NCBI RefSeq assembly: GCF_027943255.1
Contig: NC_072893.1
Coordinates: forward strand, 85,381,784-85,445,783
Length of the DNA stretch: 64,000 nt
Origin: Anastrepha obliqua
Taxonomy: Eukaryota > Arthropoda > Insecta > Diptera > Tephritidae
Reading direction: 5' to 3'
Shown here in pieces: positions 45,830 through 55,359 of this stretch (positions within the stretch are counted from its first letter, which is position 1; every line of letters begins with the position of its first letter). The notes below the pieces were generated by a model that worked only from the letters and a program-made list of their open reading frames with translations, was not told the DNA's origin and made no database searches. A program made the position numbers and the translations under genes.

Positions 45830-46110
45830 GAACTGGCGCAAAAGGCAAAAGTGCAAAGAATCCCATACTCCGATATGTAATGGAAAGAATTAATAGACAG
45901 AATGGAATTAAATTAGTATGGAAACCAGGACAAATGGGAATAGCAGAAAATCAGCTAGCTGAAAAATCAGCTAAACACGCCTTCGGCATGCCACTTGTAA
46001 TAGAGACTCTTTGCTTAACAACCATGAATTCATGACGAATTTCCATGGTTCGTATCTCAGAACATTAAGAGACAGTTTGTGGGAATCGTCAACCTGTTTT
46101 CAACGGGCCG
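45830..46110 (+). pseudogene. LINE RNase H fragment (I-like)
   Basis: The open stretch contains LRYVMERINRQNGIKLVWKP, GQMGIAENQLAEKSAKHA and GMPLVIE. This is the last part of an RNase H domain, in which the usual VPGH is altered to KPGQ, so His is lost. It ends at a stop near 46035. No reverse transcriptase is adjacent, so this is a small relic unrelated to the RTE-like LINE on its right. Confidence 0.65.
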
Positions 46111-46235
46111 ACAACTTCAGATGCAATTGACCAAACTACCAGATGCGATTGACCAAAATCTCACGCGAAAAATGTATCAAAATGCACAGAATACCAGGTT
46201 CCATAAAAAATAAATTTCTTTGTTTATGAAAAGTT

Positions 46236-46248
46236 CATTCATTAGCTT
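46236..46248. repeat. Target-site duplication, left copy
   Basis: CATTCATTAGCTT immediately precedes the LINE 3' tail and is repeated at 49521-49533. Confidence 0.85.
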
Positions 46249-49200
46249 CTTCTTCTTAATTGGCGCGATAACCGCTTACGCGATTTTGGCCGAGTTTAAC
46301 AAAGCGCGCCAGTCGTTTCTTTCTCGTGCTAACCGGCGCCAATTGGACACACCAAGTGAAGCCAAGTCCTTCTCCACCTGATCTTTCCAACGCAGAGGAG
46401 GCCTTCCTCTTCCTCTACTACCACCAGCTGGTACCGCATCGAATACTTTCAAAGCCGGAGCGTTTGTATCCATTCGGACGACATGACCCAGCCAACGTAG
46501 CCGCTGGATCTTTATTCGCTGCGCTATGTCTATGTCGTCGTAAAGCTCATACAGCTCATCGTTCCATCGTCTGCGATATTCGCCGTTGCCAACGTGCAAA
46601 GGTCCAAAAATCTTATGCAGAATCTTTATCTCGAACACTCCAAGCGTCGCTTCATCGGATGTTGTCATCGTCCAAGCTTCTGCGCCATACGTTAGGACGG
46701 GCATGATGAGAGTCTTGTAGAGTGTTAGTTTTGTTCGTCGAGAGAGGACTTTACTGCTCAATTGCCTACTTAGTCCAAAGTAGCACTTGTTGGCAAGAGA
46801 GATTCTACGTTGGATTTCAAGGCTGACATTGTTATCGGTGTTAATGCTGGTTCCTAAATAAACGAAGTCCTTTACAACCTCGAACTTATAACTGTCTACA
46901 GTGACGTGGGTGCCGATACGCGAGTGCGCCGACTGTTTGTTTGAAGACAGGAGGTACTTCGTTTTGTCCTCGTTCACCACCAAACCCATTCGCTTTGCCT
47001 CTTTATCCAGTTTGGAGAAGGCAGAACTAACAGCGCGGTTGTTAAGGCCGATGATATCGATATCATCGGCATACGCCAACAATTGTACGCTCTTATAAAA
47101 TATTGTGCCTGAGCGATTAAGTTCTGCGGCTCGTACGATGCTCTCCAACATCAGGTTAAAGAAGTCACACGACAGCGAGTCACCCTGTCTGAAACCTCGT
47201 TTGGTATCAAACGGCTCGGAGAGGTCCTTCCCAATTCTGACGGCGCTGCTGGTGTTGAGCAACGTCATCTTACATAGCCGTATTAGTTTTGCGGGGATAC
47301 CAAATTCAGACATCGCGGCATACAGGTAACTCCTTTCCGTACTGTCGAATGCAGCTTTGAAGTCGACGAAAAGGTGGTGTGTGTCGATTCTCCTTTCATG
47401 GGTCTTTTCCAAGATTTGGCGTATTGAGAATATTTGGTCGATGGTAGACTTTCCAGGTCTGAAGCCACACTGATAAGGTCCAATCAGTTGGTTGACGGTG
47501 GGCTTCAGCCTTTCACACAATACGCTCGCTAGAACCTTATAGGCGATATTTAGAAGACTAATCCCGCGGTAATTGGCACAAATTGCAGGGTCGCCCTTCT
47601 TATGGATTGGGCAGAGCACACTTAAATTCCAATCGGCAGGCATGCTTTCATCCGACCATATTTTGCATAGGAGCTGATGCATGCACCTTACCAGCTCCTC
47701 GCCGCCATGTTTGAATAGCTCAGCCGGCAGTCCGTCGGCGCCCGCGGCTTTGTTGTTCTGTAGCCGTGATATTGCTATTCTCACCTCGTCATGGTCGGGT
47801 AACGGAACTACAATTCCGTCGTCATCGATTGGGGTATCGGGATCTTCACATTCTCTACGACATGCGCAGCTGTCACTGTTTAACAGGTTCGAGAAGTGTT
47901 CCCTCCATAATTTAAGATTGCTCTGTACGTCAGTCACCAGATCGCCGTCTTTGTTCTTACAGGAAAACGCCCCGGTCTTAAAACCTTCTGTAAGCCGCCG
48001 AACTTTCTGGTAGAATTTTCGGGCGTTGTTCCTGTTGGCCAGCATCTCAAGCTCCTCGCACTCACGTATTTCGGCCTCTCGTTTCTTCTGTCGGATAATA
48101 CGTCTCTCTTCCTTTTTCAGCTCTCTGTAGCGATCCCACATGGCTCGCGTTGCGCCCGATCGCAGCGTAGCTCTATAGGCGGCATCCTTTCTTTCTGCGG
48201 CAGCATGACATTCCTCGTCGTACCAATTGTTTTTTCGGGCTCGCCGGAATCCGATTTCTTCTTCGGCGGCGGTACGTAGGGAACGAGAAATGTTGCTCCA
48301 TTGCTCGTGCATGCCGGTTTGTTGGGAAGTGCTCTCTGAGAGCAGGAGTGAGAGTCGAGTGGCGAATCTTCTGGCTGTCTGTTGTGATTGCAGCTTTTCG
48401 ATGTCGAACATTCTTTGCGTAGGTAGATGTACGTTTTTTGCTGCACAGAGGCGTGTGCGCAGCTTGGCTGCAACAAGGTAATGATCCGAGTCGATGTTGG
48501 GTCCTCGGATCGTGCGTACATCTAATACACTAGAAGCGTGTCTTCCATCTATCACAACATGATCGATCTGGTTTCGCGTTTTTCGATCAGGGGACAGCCA
48601 GGTAGCTTGGTGGATTTTTTTATGCTGGAATCTGGTGCTGCAGACTACCATGTTTCGGGCCCCGGCGAAGTCGATCAGCCTCTGTCCGTTACCGGATGTT
48701 TCGTTGTGCAGGCTGAATTTTCCGACTGTGGGACCAAAAATTCCTTCCTTGCCCACCCTGGCGTTGAAGTCGCCAATCACGATTTTTATGTCGTGGCGGG
48801 GGCAGTGCTCATACGAACGCTCCAAGCGCTCATAGAAGGAATCTTTGGTCGCATCGTCCTTCTCTTCCGTCGCGGCGTGGGCGCAAATTAGCGATATGTT
48901 AAAAAAACGTGCTTTGATGCGGATTATTGCGAGACGCTCGTCCACCGGAGTGAACGACAGTACTTGGCGACGAAGTCTCTCTCCCACAACAAATCCGACA
49001 CCGAATTTGCGCTCCTTTACATGGCAGCTGTAGTAGACGTCGCAAGGTCCTATGGTTTTCTTGCCTTGCCCCGTCCATCGCATCTCTTGGATGGCAGTGA
49101 TGTCAGCCTTTGCTCTTACGAGGACATCAACCAGCCGGGCAGAGGCACCTTCCCCATTAAGGGACCGGACATTCCAGGTGCATGCCCTCAAATCGTATTC

Positions 49201-49520
49201 CTTATTTCGTTTGCAGGGGTCGTCATCAGTGTTGGAAGTTCTCATCCGAGGCTTTGTTGCTGTTTTCATTGGGGGGGATTTTTAAGTGGCGGGTCCCAAA
49301 CCCAGCGCACAACCAGCTATGCTGGGATGCTTCGCCTTCTCACGTTAGCTCACTCCCGAACGGGTGTTCGAAAGCTAACCAGAGGATACGTGGGCTAATC
49401 CCGGACGTTGTGAGCTGCTTGAGCCATATGTAGAAGAATCGTCCTGGCCACTCCCAAGTGAATGGCGATCAGTAACTTTCCCCACTTGCGTGGACTTCTA
49501 CACATGGAACCATCCTCCTC
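46249..49520 (-). mobile_element. Full-length RTE-like LINE with 13-bp target-site duplications
   Basis: The element runs on the - strand from about 49520 (5' end GAGGAGGATGGTTCC) to 46249 (3' end CGCGCCAATTAAGAAGAAG). A 13-bp perfect duplication flanks it, the signature of target-primed reverse transcription. The 5' UTR is about 250 bp, the single ORF is 997 codons and the 3' UTR is only about 27 bp with an AAG-repeat tail. A single ORF with an apurinic-type endonuclease and reverse transcriptase, no RNase H and a microsatellite tail fit the RTE clade. The intact frame and perfect duplication suggest recent insertion and possible activity. Confidence 0.92.
46276..49269 (-). CDS. RTE-like LINE ORF: endonuclease and reverse transcriptase, 997 aa, intact
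   Basis: An uninterrupted frame from ATG 49269. Residues 25-272 are an APE-type endonuclease that nicks target DNA: WNVRSLN (Asn33), QEMRW (Glu62), GDFNARVG (Asp167), HKKIHQATW, IDHVVID (Asp236) and SDHYLV (His263). Residues 340-460 are basic and helical. Residues about 480-790 are the reverse transcriptase: LCPIHKKGDP, ANYRGISLL, CGFRPGKSTIDQIF, VDFKAAFD (Asp636), RGFRQGDSLS and AYADD (Asp735, Asp736). The C-terminal 130 residues have a conserved RWLGHVVRM segment and RGRGRPPLRW. All key catalytic residues are present. The same C-terminus is recognisable in the broken copies at 1686-2013 and 28362-28548. Confidence 0.93.
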   Translation of the reverse strand: MKTATKPRMRTSNTDDDPCKRNKEYDLRACTWNVRSLNGEGASARLVDVLVRAKADITAIQEMRWTGQGKKTIGPCDVYYSCHVKERKFGVGFVVGERLRRQVLSFTPVDERLAIIRIKARFFNISLICAHAATEEKDDATKDSFYERLERSYEHCPRHDIKIVIGDFNARVGKEGIFGPTVGKFSLHNETSGNGQRLIDFAGARNMVVCSTRFQHKKIHQATWLSPDRKTRNQIDHVVIDGRHASSVLDVRTIRGPNIDSDHYLVAAKLRTRLCAAKNVHLPTQRMFDIEKLQSQQTARRFATRLSLLLSESTSQQTGMHEQWSNISRSLRTAAEEEIGFRRARKNNWYDEECHAAAERKDAAYRATLRSGATRAMWDRYRELKKEERRIIRQKKREAEIRECEELEMLANRNNARKFYQKVRRLTEGFKTGAFSCKNKDGDLVTDVQSNLKLWREHFSNLLNSDSCACRRECEDPDTPIDDDGIVVPLPDHDEVRIAISRLQNNKAAGADGLPAELFKHGGEELVRCMHQLLCKIWSDESMPADWNLSVLCPIHKKGDPAICANYRGISLLNIAYKVLASVLCERLKPTVNQLIGPYQCGFRPGKSTIDQIFSIRQILEKTHERRIDTHHLFVDFKAAFDSTERSYLYAAMSEFGIPAKLIRLCKMTLLNTSSAVRIGKDLSEPFDTKRGFRQGDSLSCDFFNLMLESIVRAAELNRSGTIFYKSVQLLAYADDIDIIGLNNRAVSSAFSKLDKEAKRMGLVVNEDKTKYLLSSNKQSAHSRIGTHVTVDSYKFEVVKDFVYLGTSINTDNNVSLEIQRRISLANKCYFGLSRQLSSKVLSRRTKLTLYKTLIMPVLTYGAEAWTMTTSDEATLGVFEIKILHKIFGPLHVGNGEYRRRWNDELYELYDDIDIAQRIKIQRLRWLGHVVRMDTNAPALKVFDAVPAGGSRGRGRPPLRWKDQVEKDLASLGVSNWRRLARERNDWRALLNSAKIA

Positions 49521-49533
49521 CATTCATTAGCTT
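49521..49533. repeat. Target-site duplication, right copy
   Basis: CATTCATTAGCTT, identical to 46236-46248, marks the 5' boundary of the full-length LINE. Confidence 0.85.
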
Positions 49534-49599
49534 ACATAAGCGAAAATTTCTCCAGCACAGAACGAACCTCTAAATGTCACTTTATATGTAGTATATATA

Positions 49600-50540
49600 C
49601 AGGGTGAACGATATGAAGTGTTACCTATTTAAAACACCATAAATTTTTTGTGTGAAACTAGTTTTTATTGATTTCAAAGGCAAAATTGTTCAAAAATGAT
49701 TAAAATTTTAACATATATTCACTTTAGCTCGATATGACCACCTTTTGCCTTGACTATAGCCTCCAAACGGTCAAAAAATGAGTTGCATGCTGCACGAATG
49801 TGATCTTGAGGTATTTTGGCTCATTCTCGTATAATCGCTTTTTTCAGCGCATCCATACTGGCATATTTTTTAGTCCTCACCTTGCTCTCCTAAATGGACC
49901 AGATGGAATAGTCCATCGGATTTGCGTCTGGCGAATTCGAAAGGCATTGTGTGGACGAAATGAAGTGTGAAACATGATTTTTTAACCATTCTTGGCTCAC
50001 ACGAGCTTTATAAGACGGTGCCGAGTCCTGTTGGAACGTCCATGGTTTACGACCGAAATGTTTGAGTGTCCACGGCTCCAAAGCAGCTTCTAAAACATTT
50101 TCCCGATAATAAGTCGCTTTCTCTTTGACACCAGGCCCATGAGCGGTCACTGCGGCCCAAACCATTACCTGCGATGGGAAATTGCTTCGAGTGGCCATAC
50201 GTAGGCTATAAAATTTTCGTATGAGAGTTCGGTCAAGTAAACACGATCGTTTTGAGTGTTTATGAACTGTTCAATTGGGACATTTTTTTTATCAGAAAAC
50301 ACAATGTTAGGACATTCGCCAGGTTCGTGCAAGGGCAACAACTCATTTGTTCTTTTGCACCGAACTTTTTTTGCTGGGGTGAAAGATCGTGTGCTTTTTG
50401 GAACTTGTAAGCCTTGACCTTGAGCTCATTTTTCAATATGCGTCGAATTCTGTCTTGCGATATTTTCAGTTCTTTGGCCATTTTTTTCCACCTCGACGTG
50501 GGTTTCGTTCAAATCTTCACACTTCATATCGTTCACCCTG
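49600..50540 (-). mobile_element. maT-like (DD37D) transposon, deleted, with TIRs
   Basis: Inverted repeats CAGGGTGAACGATATGAAGTG are flanked by TA on both sides. On the - strand an N-terminal part (50481-50260: MAKELKISQDRIRRILKNEL, then KVKAYKFQKAHDLSPQQKKF) is followed in another frame by the catalytic part (50198-49890). The latter includes VMVWAAVTAHGPG, FQQDSAPSYKARV and NSPDANPMDYSIWS; the spacing between the two Asp is 37. The first third of the transposase is missing. It belongs to the same superfamily branch as 13641-14940 but has different terminal repeats. Confidence 0.85.
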
Positions 50541-50561
50541 TATATATGTATAATATATATA

Positions 50562-50929
50562 GGGTTTTACAATTGGTGCGGGTCGATTTTGGCGCTCTGT
50601 GGCAGCCATTTTGATTTGGTGACATCTGTCAAATCTTTTGTTTATTATTCAGTTGTTTATGCAAAATCATTATGGCAAGTTACACGATTGAACAGCACGT
50701 TCAAGTGATAAAACTTAATTATAAAAATGAGTGTTCATTAACGCAAACGTTGCGCGCATTGCGCCCATTTTTCGGTAGACGTGGTGGCCCTTCCAATTTC
50801 TTATGGCCCATATTGAACCATGTGGACCTAGACGACATGTGGTTCCAGCAGGACGGCGCTACGTGCCACACAGCAAACGCCATTTAATTCCATTTCAACA
50901 TCCACCCGCCCTTATTGAAAAACCCTTTG
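50562..50929 (+). mobile_element. Short deletion derivative of a DD41D element
   Basis: The ends GGGTTTTACAATTGGTGCG and complement of GGGTTTTTCAATAAGGGCG are inverted repeats next to TA dinucleotides. The ORF at 50672-50887 fuses the extreme N-terminus of the transposase (YTIEQHVQVIKLNYKNECSL) to LDDMWFQQDGATCHTANAI, so roughly the middle two thirds are deleted but the frame is kept to that point. At under 400 bp it is MITE-like. Confidence 0.75.
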
Positions 50930-50949
50930 TATATGAACATTAATGCCGT

Positions 50950-51266
50950 TATATATATATATATATATATATTTCCCTTTTTTGGGTGTTTGGCCGAGCT
51001 GCTCCTCCAATTTGTGGTGTGCGTCTTGATGTTGTTTCACAAATGGAGGGACCTACAGTTTCAAGCCGACTCCGAACGGCAGATATTTTTATGAGGAGCT
51101 TTTTCATGGCAGAAATACAATCGGAGGTTTGCCATTGCCTGCCGAGGGGCGACCGCTATTAGAAAAATGTTTTTCTTAATTTTGGTGTTTCACCGAGATT
51201 TGAACCAACGATCTCTCTGTGAATTCCGAATGGTAGTCACGCACCAACCCATTCGGCTACGGCGGA
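50950..51266 (-). mobile_element. tRNA-derived SINE
   Basis: Reading the - strand from 51266: CCGCCGTAGCCGAATGGG head, box B-like GGTTCAAATCTCGG, conserved body (AGCGGTCGCCCCTCGGC, CTGCCGTTCGGAGTCGGC), then AGCTCGGCCAAACACCC, AAAAAAGGG and a (TA)n tail at 50950-50972. The final CGCGCCAATT block next to the tail has been lost or replaced in this copy. Confidence 0.85.
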
Positions 51267-51678
51267 CATAATATGAATGCATATATGATAATCAGCTGCC
51301 TTGTATGGTACCGTCCAAGGCGAATTTATTACAGGTGACAGTAAACACATATAAGTAAACCCCTACATGTATTTGTTGTTGCGTTTGGTCCAACCATCAC
51401 GTCAAAATCAGCAAGCAAATGTAAACATACCAATACATACAAACAAAGCATATCATTTTGACGTAAGCCATACCTAAGGTGAAAAATTCAGCTGGGTGAA
51501 CGCTGTCACCTTAATAAATCCACCTTGGTACCGTCTTGCTATGACTCTTCTTTTTCTTCTCCTTCTTTTTCATTCTTCTAATCGGTGATCATCATACCAT
51601 AGCTTCATTAACAAATTTTCTCCATTTTATTATATCCATGACTCCATCTGCGAACGTTAATTTTCTTATGTAGAGCAT
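51267..51678. other. Unassigned interval
   Basis: No feature recognised. Confidence 0.3.
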
Positions 51679-52480
51679 ACACGCTCCAACCGTTGTATCA
51701 ACACGCTGCACAATGAGTTGGATGACGGTTTAGTATACTCATTCCAACATGATATTATTATTCTCATTTTCGTTAACATTTCGCAAAATACAGGAATCAA
51801 GTGAAATTTGTTCAATAAAAATAATTGATAACATATAATATTATTTATTAATTACTGTTTTATTTCTATTTCATTTTTATAATAATCTACTTATTTTCTG
51901 TGAAAATCAAAATATAGGAAATTAAATTAAAAAATGAGTAAAACGACGAAAAGCAATACGAGTACAAATACTCATAAAAGCAACCACAACTACAACGATT
52001 TAGATGCTAACAATGATATGTCGGATGAATTGAGCGCGTACAGCTCGGAGGAAGACGAGGTGACATCACGAAAATCGCGAAAAATACAGCCAACAGATGC
52101 TGCGGATTACGAGGATGGGGGCGGAATGTAAAAATGTAAATTAATGTGTGTGCAAGTAAATTACAAGTGATATTTTCATATTTGAGCCGTAAGCCCTGGC
52201 AGCTAGTGCTCCTTTTTTTATTGTAAAATAATAATTTATTGTTATTTTCCATATATTAAATTAATTAAATTTCTGTGAAAATAACTAAAAAACAAAAATG
52301 TAGACAAAGTTTGTTGTACAAACTCATTGTACTCCCGTTAACACCGCTCACCCAAAAATTAAAACTTTTTAATTTTCATGCAACCATTGTGCCAACTTCG
52401 AAATCAGTTGTACAACCATACTATATATGGTACAACCGTTTATCCAACGTGCCCATGTTGATACAACGGTTGGAGCGTGT
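51679..52480. mobile_element. 802-bp TIR element carrying a small acidic ORF
   Basis: The left end ACACGCTCCAACCGTTGTAT CAACA is repeated in complement at 52456-52480. Imperfect similarity continues inward (GTTGGATGACGGTTTAG versus GTTGGATAAACGGTTG), so the terminal repeat may be 60-70 bp. No target duplication was obvious (TAGAGCAT on the left, TTAATCTG on the right). The only notable ORF is at 51934-52131. No known transposase signature was seen, so the superfamily is unknown. Confidence 0.7.
51934..52131 (+). CDS. Small acidic Ser/Asn-rich ORF inside a TIR element, function unknown
   Basis: A 65-residue frame starts MSKTTKSNTSTNTHKSNHNY and runs through a Ser/Glu/Asp-rich middle (MSDELSAYSSEEDEV) to a short basic patch (SRKSRKIQ) and an acidic end. 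The ATG is preceded by a possible splice acceptor (AATATAG at about 51917), and a GTAAAA donor-like word overlaps the stop, so it could be one exon of a longer element-encoded protein. It resembles nothing I recognise. It could also be a captured host exon or a chance ORF. Confidence 0.35.
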   Translation: MSKTTKSNTSTNTHKSNHNYNDLDANNDMSDELSAYSSEEDEVTSRKSRKIQPTDAADYEDGGGM

Positions 52481-52744
52481 TTAATCTGCATTAAAATCTG
52501 ATTCAACGTCATCGAACCATTTCATTCGTGAGCGTTCTCTTTTTCTTCCTCCAATCGATAATAAAATAAGTACATATATGTAAACTATAATTTCCGAAAA
52601 TAATTTTAATTTATGACACTTCTTCAACACAATTTTAATTAAAACTTACCTATGACACTTCCTTTTACCTTTATATTTCCTTTAAGCCTGTTCCAACAAA
52701 AAGTTGCATAAAAAACATCTATGATTGTCCACTACTGAAATTAG
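52481..52744. other. Short unassigned spacer
   Basis: No feature recognised. Confidence 0.3.
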
Positions 52745-53416
52745 TGCCCATTTACACACGGAAACATTTGGAAGGGAAACATTTTGTTCGGGGGTGAAGG
52801 ACGGCCTGTACTGGCAACACGCTTTGCTCTTCTTATTCGTATTTCTTATCTTAAAGCAATTTTTGACAGTTGCTTCATTCGTTTTCTTCTTTTGTGGAAG
52901 GAAGTTCTAAGTTATGTGTTGGTTTTCAATCAAACGGAAGATAACAACGATGACAAACATCCGAACGCTGCTTGGGAAATGCACGATTATTTTTGCTAGT
53001 AAAGTAGGTATAATTTAAAATAGTTATGGGACATGTTTATGTTGATTTCTAATTTTTCCCTGCATTTCTAGATACTCAAGTTAATTTTAAATTAATTATT
53101 TACATATGAAGTATTTTTAATTTAATTTTTTTTATTCAAGTACAGGAATTTCAAATATATTTCAATAAAAAAAAACAAAAAATTATTTATTATTTAACCA
53201 GTTTGCATTTTTCATTCATATATTTAATAAACTGTTGTCGAACGCGCTCTGCTTTACATGTAAGCGCGTGCTATAATACATCCGAACCAGACGATGCTAA
53301 AGTATTAAATGTCAAAATGTTACCGAAAACAATTTTGCCCGTGTGGCCGCGAATGAGACATGAAAACAGAATTTCCAGTGTCTCCCTTCCAGATGACTCC
53401 GTGTGTAAATCCGGTG
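52745..53416. mobile_element. 672-bp TIR element, class unknown
   Basis: The left end ATTTACACACGGAAACATTT, GGAAGGGAAACA corresponds to the complement of the right end (ATTTACACACGGAGTCATCT, GGAAGGGAGACA). TTAG occurs immediately outside both ends (52741-52744, 53417-53420) and may be the target duplication. The ORFs inside have no recognised domain. Probably a non-autonomous DNA transposon. Confidence 0.65.
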
Positions 53417-53764
53417 TTAGAATGCATTTAAGATCAGTTATATTTTTATGATCCTGGATATTCCTGTATTCTATTTTCTTTTCCTTTCTAATCAGTACTA
53501 CGTACATAGTTATATATTTTTGAAGAAATAAAAGAGTAAAAGCCCATTTTTTTTAAATAATTATTTGCTTTCTTATCGGGTCACATCCGTTTCTAATAAA
53601 AATAAACAAATAATCACAGTATTAACACTTCTCAGCAACCCTGACGCTAACTAAATAACAAAAATGCAATGCAACCTTGTGTTTTGATTTATTTATTATA
53701 GCTTGTAGACAAATCGCCTGTTCCTGACTCATGAGTCCGTTTTGTCTCTTATAATTCCAAGACA
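53417..53764. other. Upstream region of Ppt1
   Basis: AT-rich sequence between a TIR element and the Ppt1 start codon. The promoter must lie in or near it, but no clear TATA box or initiator was picked out. Confidence 0.35.
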
Positions 53765-54998
53765 ATGGTGCTCTTTAAAGGCTTGCTGATATTAACAATT
53801 TTTTATGGTGCTTTAGCTGCTTCTGGACCACTTCCAGTTGTGCTATGGCATGGAATGGGTAAGTTGATCTTATGGTTTCTGCAAATCTACATCAATGCAC
53901 TTGGTAGTCGCTTACTTGCGCTTTTCCATCTTCAAGGTGATACTTGCTGTTTTCCCTTCAGCATGGGTTCCATAAAGAAACTAATTGAAACTGAAATAAA
54001 TGGCACATATGTACTGTCGTTAAGGATCGGCGGCAATATTGCACTAGACTATGAAAGCGGTTTCTTCCTACATCCTGACGATCAAGTGCGTTATGTGTGT
54101 GATCAATTAATCAAAGACGAACAGCTAGCAGGAGGCTACCATGCTATTGGCTTCTCACAAGGCGGACAATTTTTGTGGGTACAATAAATGCATGCTGAAA
54201 TTTATTATTGATTTTACTTAAACAATACAGGCGTGCTGTGGCTCAACGCTGTTCTAGTCCCCCTATGAAAACATTGATTTCTATAGGTGGACAGCATCAA
54301 GGCGTCTTCGGTTTGCCGAAATGTCCATCACTTTCAAACAACGCTTGTGAACACCTACGGAAGTTATTGTATCGCGCTGCTTATAAAGAGTAACTTCATG
54401 CCCCGTTTTTGTTTTTTTGCTAAATGAGTGTTAATTACCCCCTTTTTGCATTAGATGGATTCAACGCGAATTGGTACAGGCTACTTATTGGCATGATCCG
54501 TTACACGAAGAGGAATATCGACAGAAGAGTTCATTTCTTTCAAATATAAACAACGAAGTGTTTATCAACCAAACTTATATCGATAATCTAAATAAACTCG
54601 AAAAGTATGTATTGAAGAGACTGCTACTAAAAGCTGCAAATTATAATAGAAATATGTTTCAAACAGTTAAAAATATTTTCAGATTTGTTATGGTCATGTT
54701 CTTGAATGATACCATAGTTCAGCCCAGAGAATCGCAATGGTTTGGTTTCTATGCACCTGGTCAAGATACAGCAATTCGACCACTAACTCAAAGCGGAATC
54801 TACGAAGATGTAAATTAAAAGATTCTATGCAAACTGTTGTGTTTATTATTCATTCCTCATTTGTTTCTTATGCAGCTCGGACTAGATAAAATGGATCATG
54901 ACGGCAAACTATTACATTTATCTGTAGAAGGTGATCATTTACAAATGACTAGCACTTGGTTCATAGAAAATATTATACCACTGCTTAAAAAGAACTAA
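53765..54998 (+). CDS. Ppt1: Palmitoyl-protein thioesterase 1, six exons
   Basis: Coding exons are 53765-53858, 53937-54174, 54231-54389, 54455-54604, 54683-54809 and 54876-54998, all with GT-AG borders, totalling 891 bp and 296 residues. PPT1 is a lysosomal hydrolase that removes fatty acyl groups from S-acylated cysteines during protein breakdown. Residues 1-18 form a hydrophobic signal peptide ([18 protein letters not shown]). The alpha/beta-hydrolase starts with [13 protein letters not shown]. The triad is Ser105 in GFSQGG, Asp223 in FLNDTIVQP and His277 in EGDHLQ. NGTY and NQTY are likely N-glycosylation sites. Exon 2 needs the less usual donor GTGGGT. Length matches the family (about 300). 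An AATAAA at 55219-55224 may be its poly(A) signal. Confidence 0.95.
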
Positions 54999-55359
54999 GA
55001 GACAGCAGATTGTTCTGAAAGATCTCCTCATATATGCTATATACTCAGTGGATTGGATATTCTATACTCAGTGGAATGAAGTTTCCTAAACATATTTGTG
55101 ATAAAAAGAACGAATTTCTTTGATTTTATGAACTGTTTGAATGGCTGATATTAGTACTTGACAAGTTGAAATCTTTTCTTATAAATTCCATGACTATGCA
55201 CATTAATTTTTTAGCGGTAATAAAACCAGGTGCGTACTAAAAAAATGTATGTAATGTGTAGAATTCCCAGGGCAACCAGTTCTACGTATCGAAATGACTG
55301 GGGTTTTTCTCAATTAAGAGCTGCCGCCACAGTAAACTAACCCTGTTTAGTGCGATGAA

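Noticed and set aside
48117..48521. 134-residue frame and several + strand frames inside the LINE
   Set aside because: They are alternate frames of the intact 997-codon LINE ORF.
52203..52260. Possible polyadenylation or host 3' UTR within the TIR element
   Set aside because: AT-rich words only; no linked coding exon could be established.
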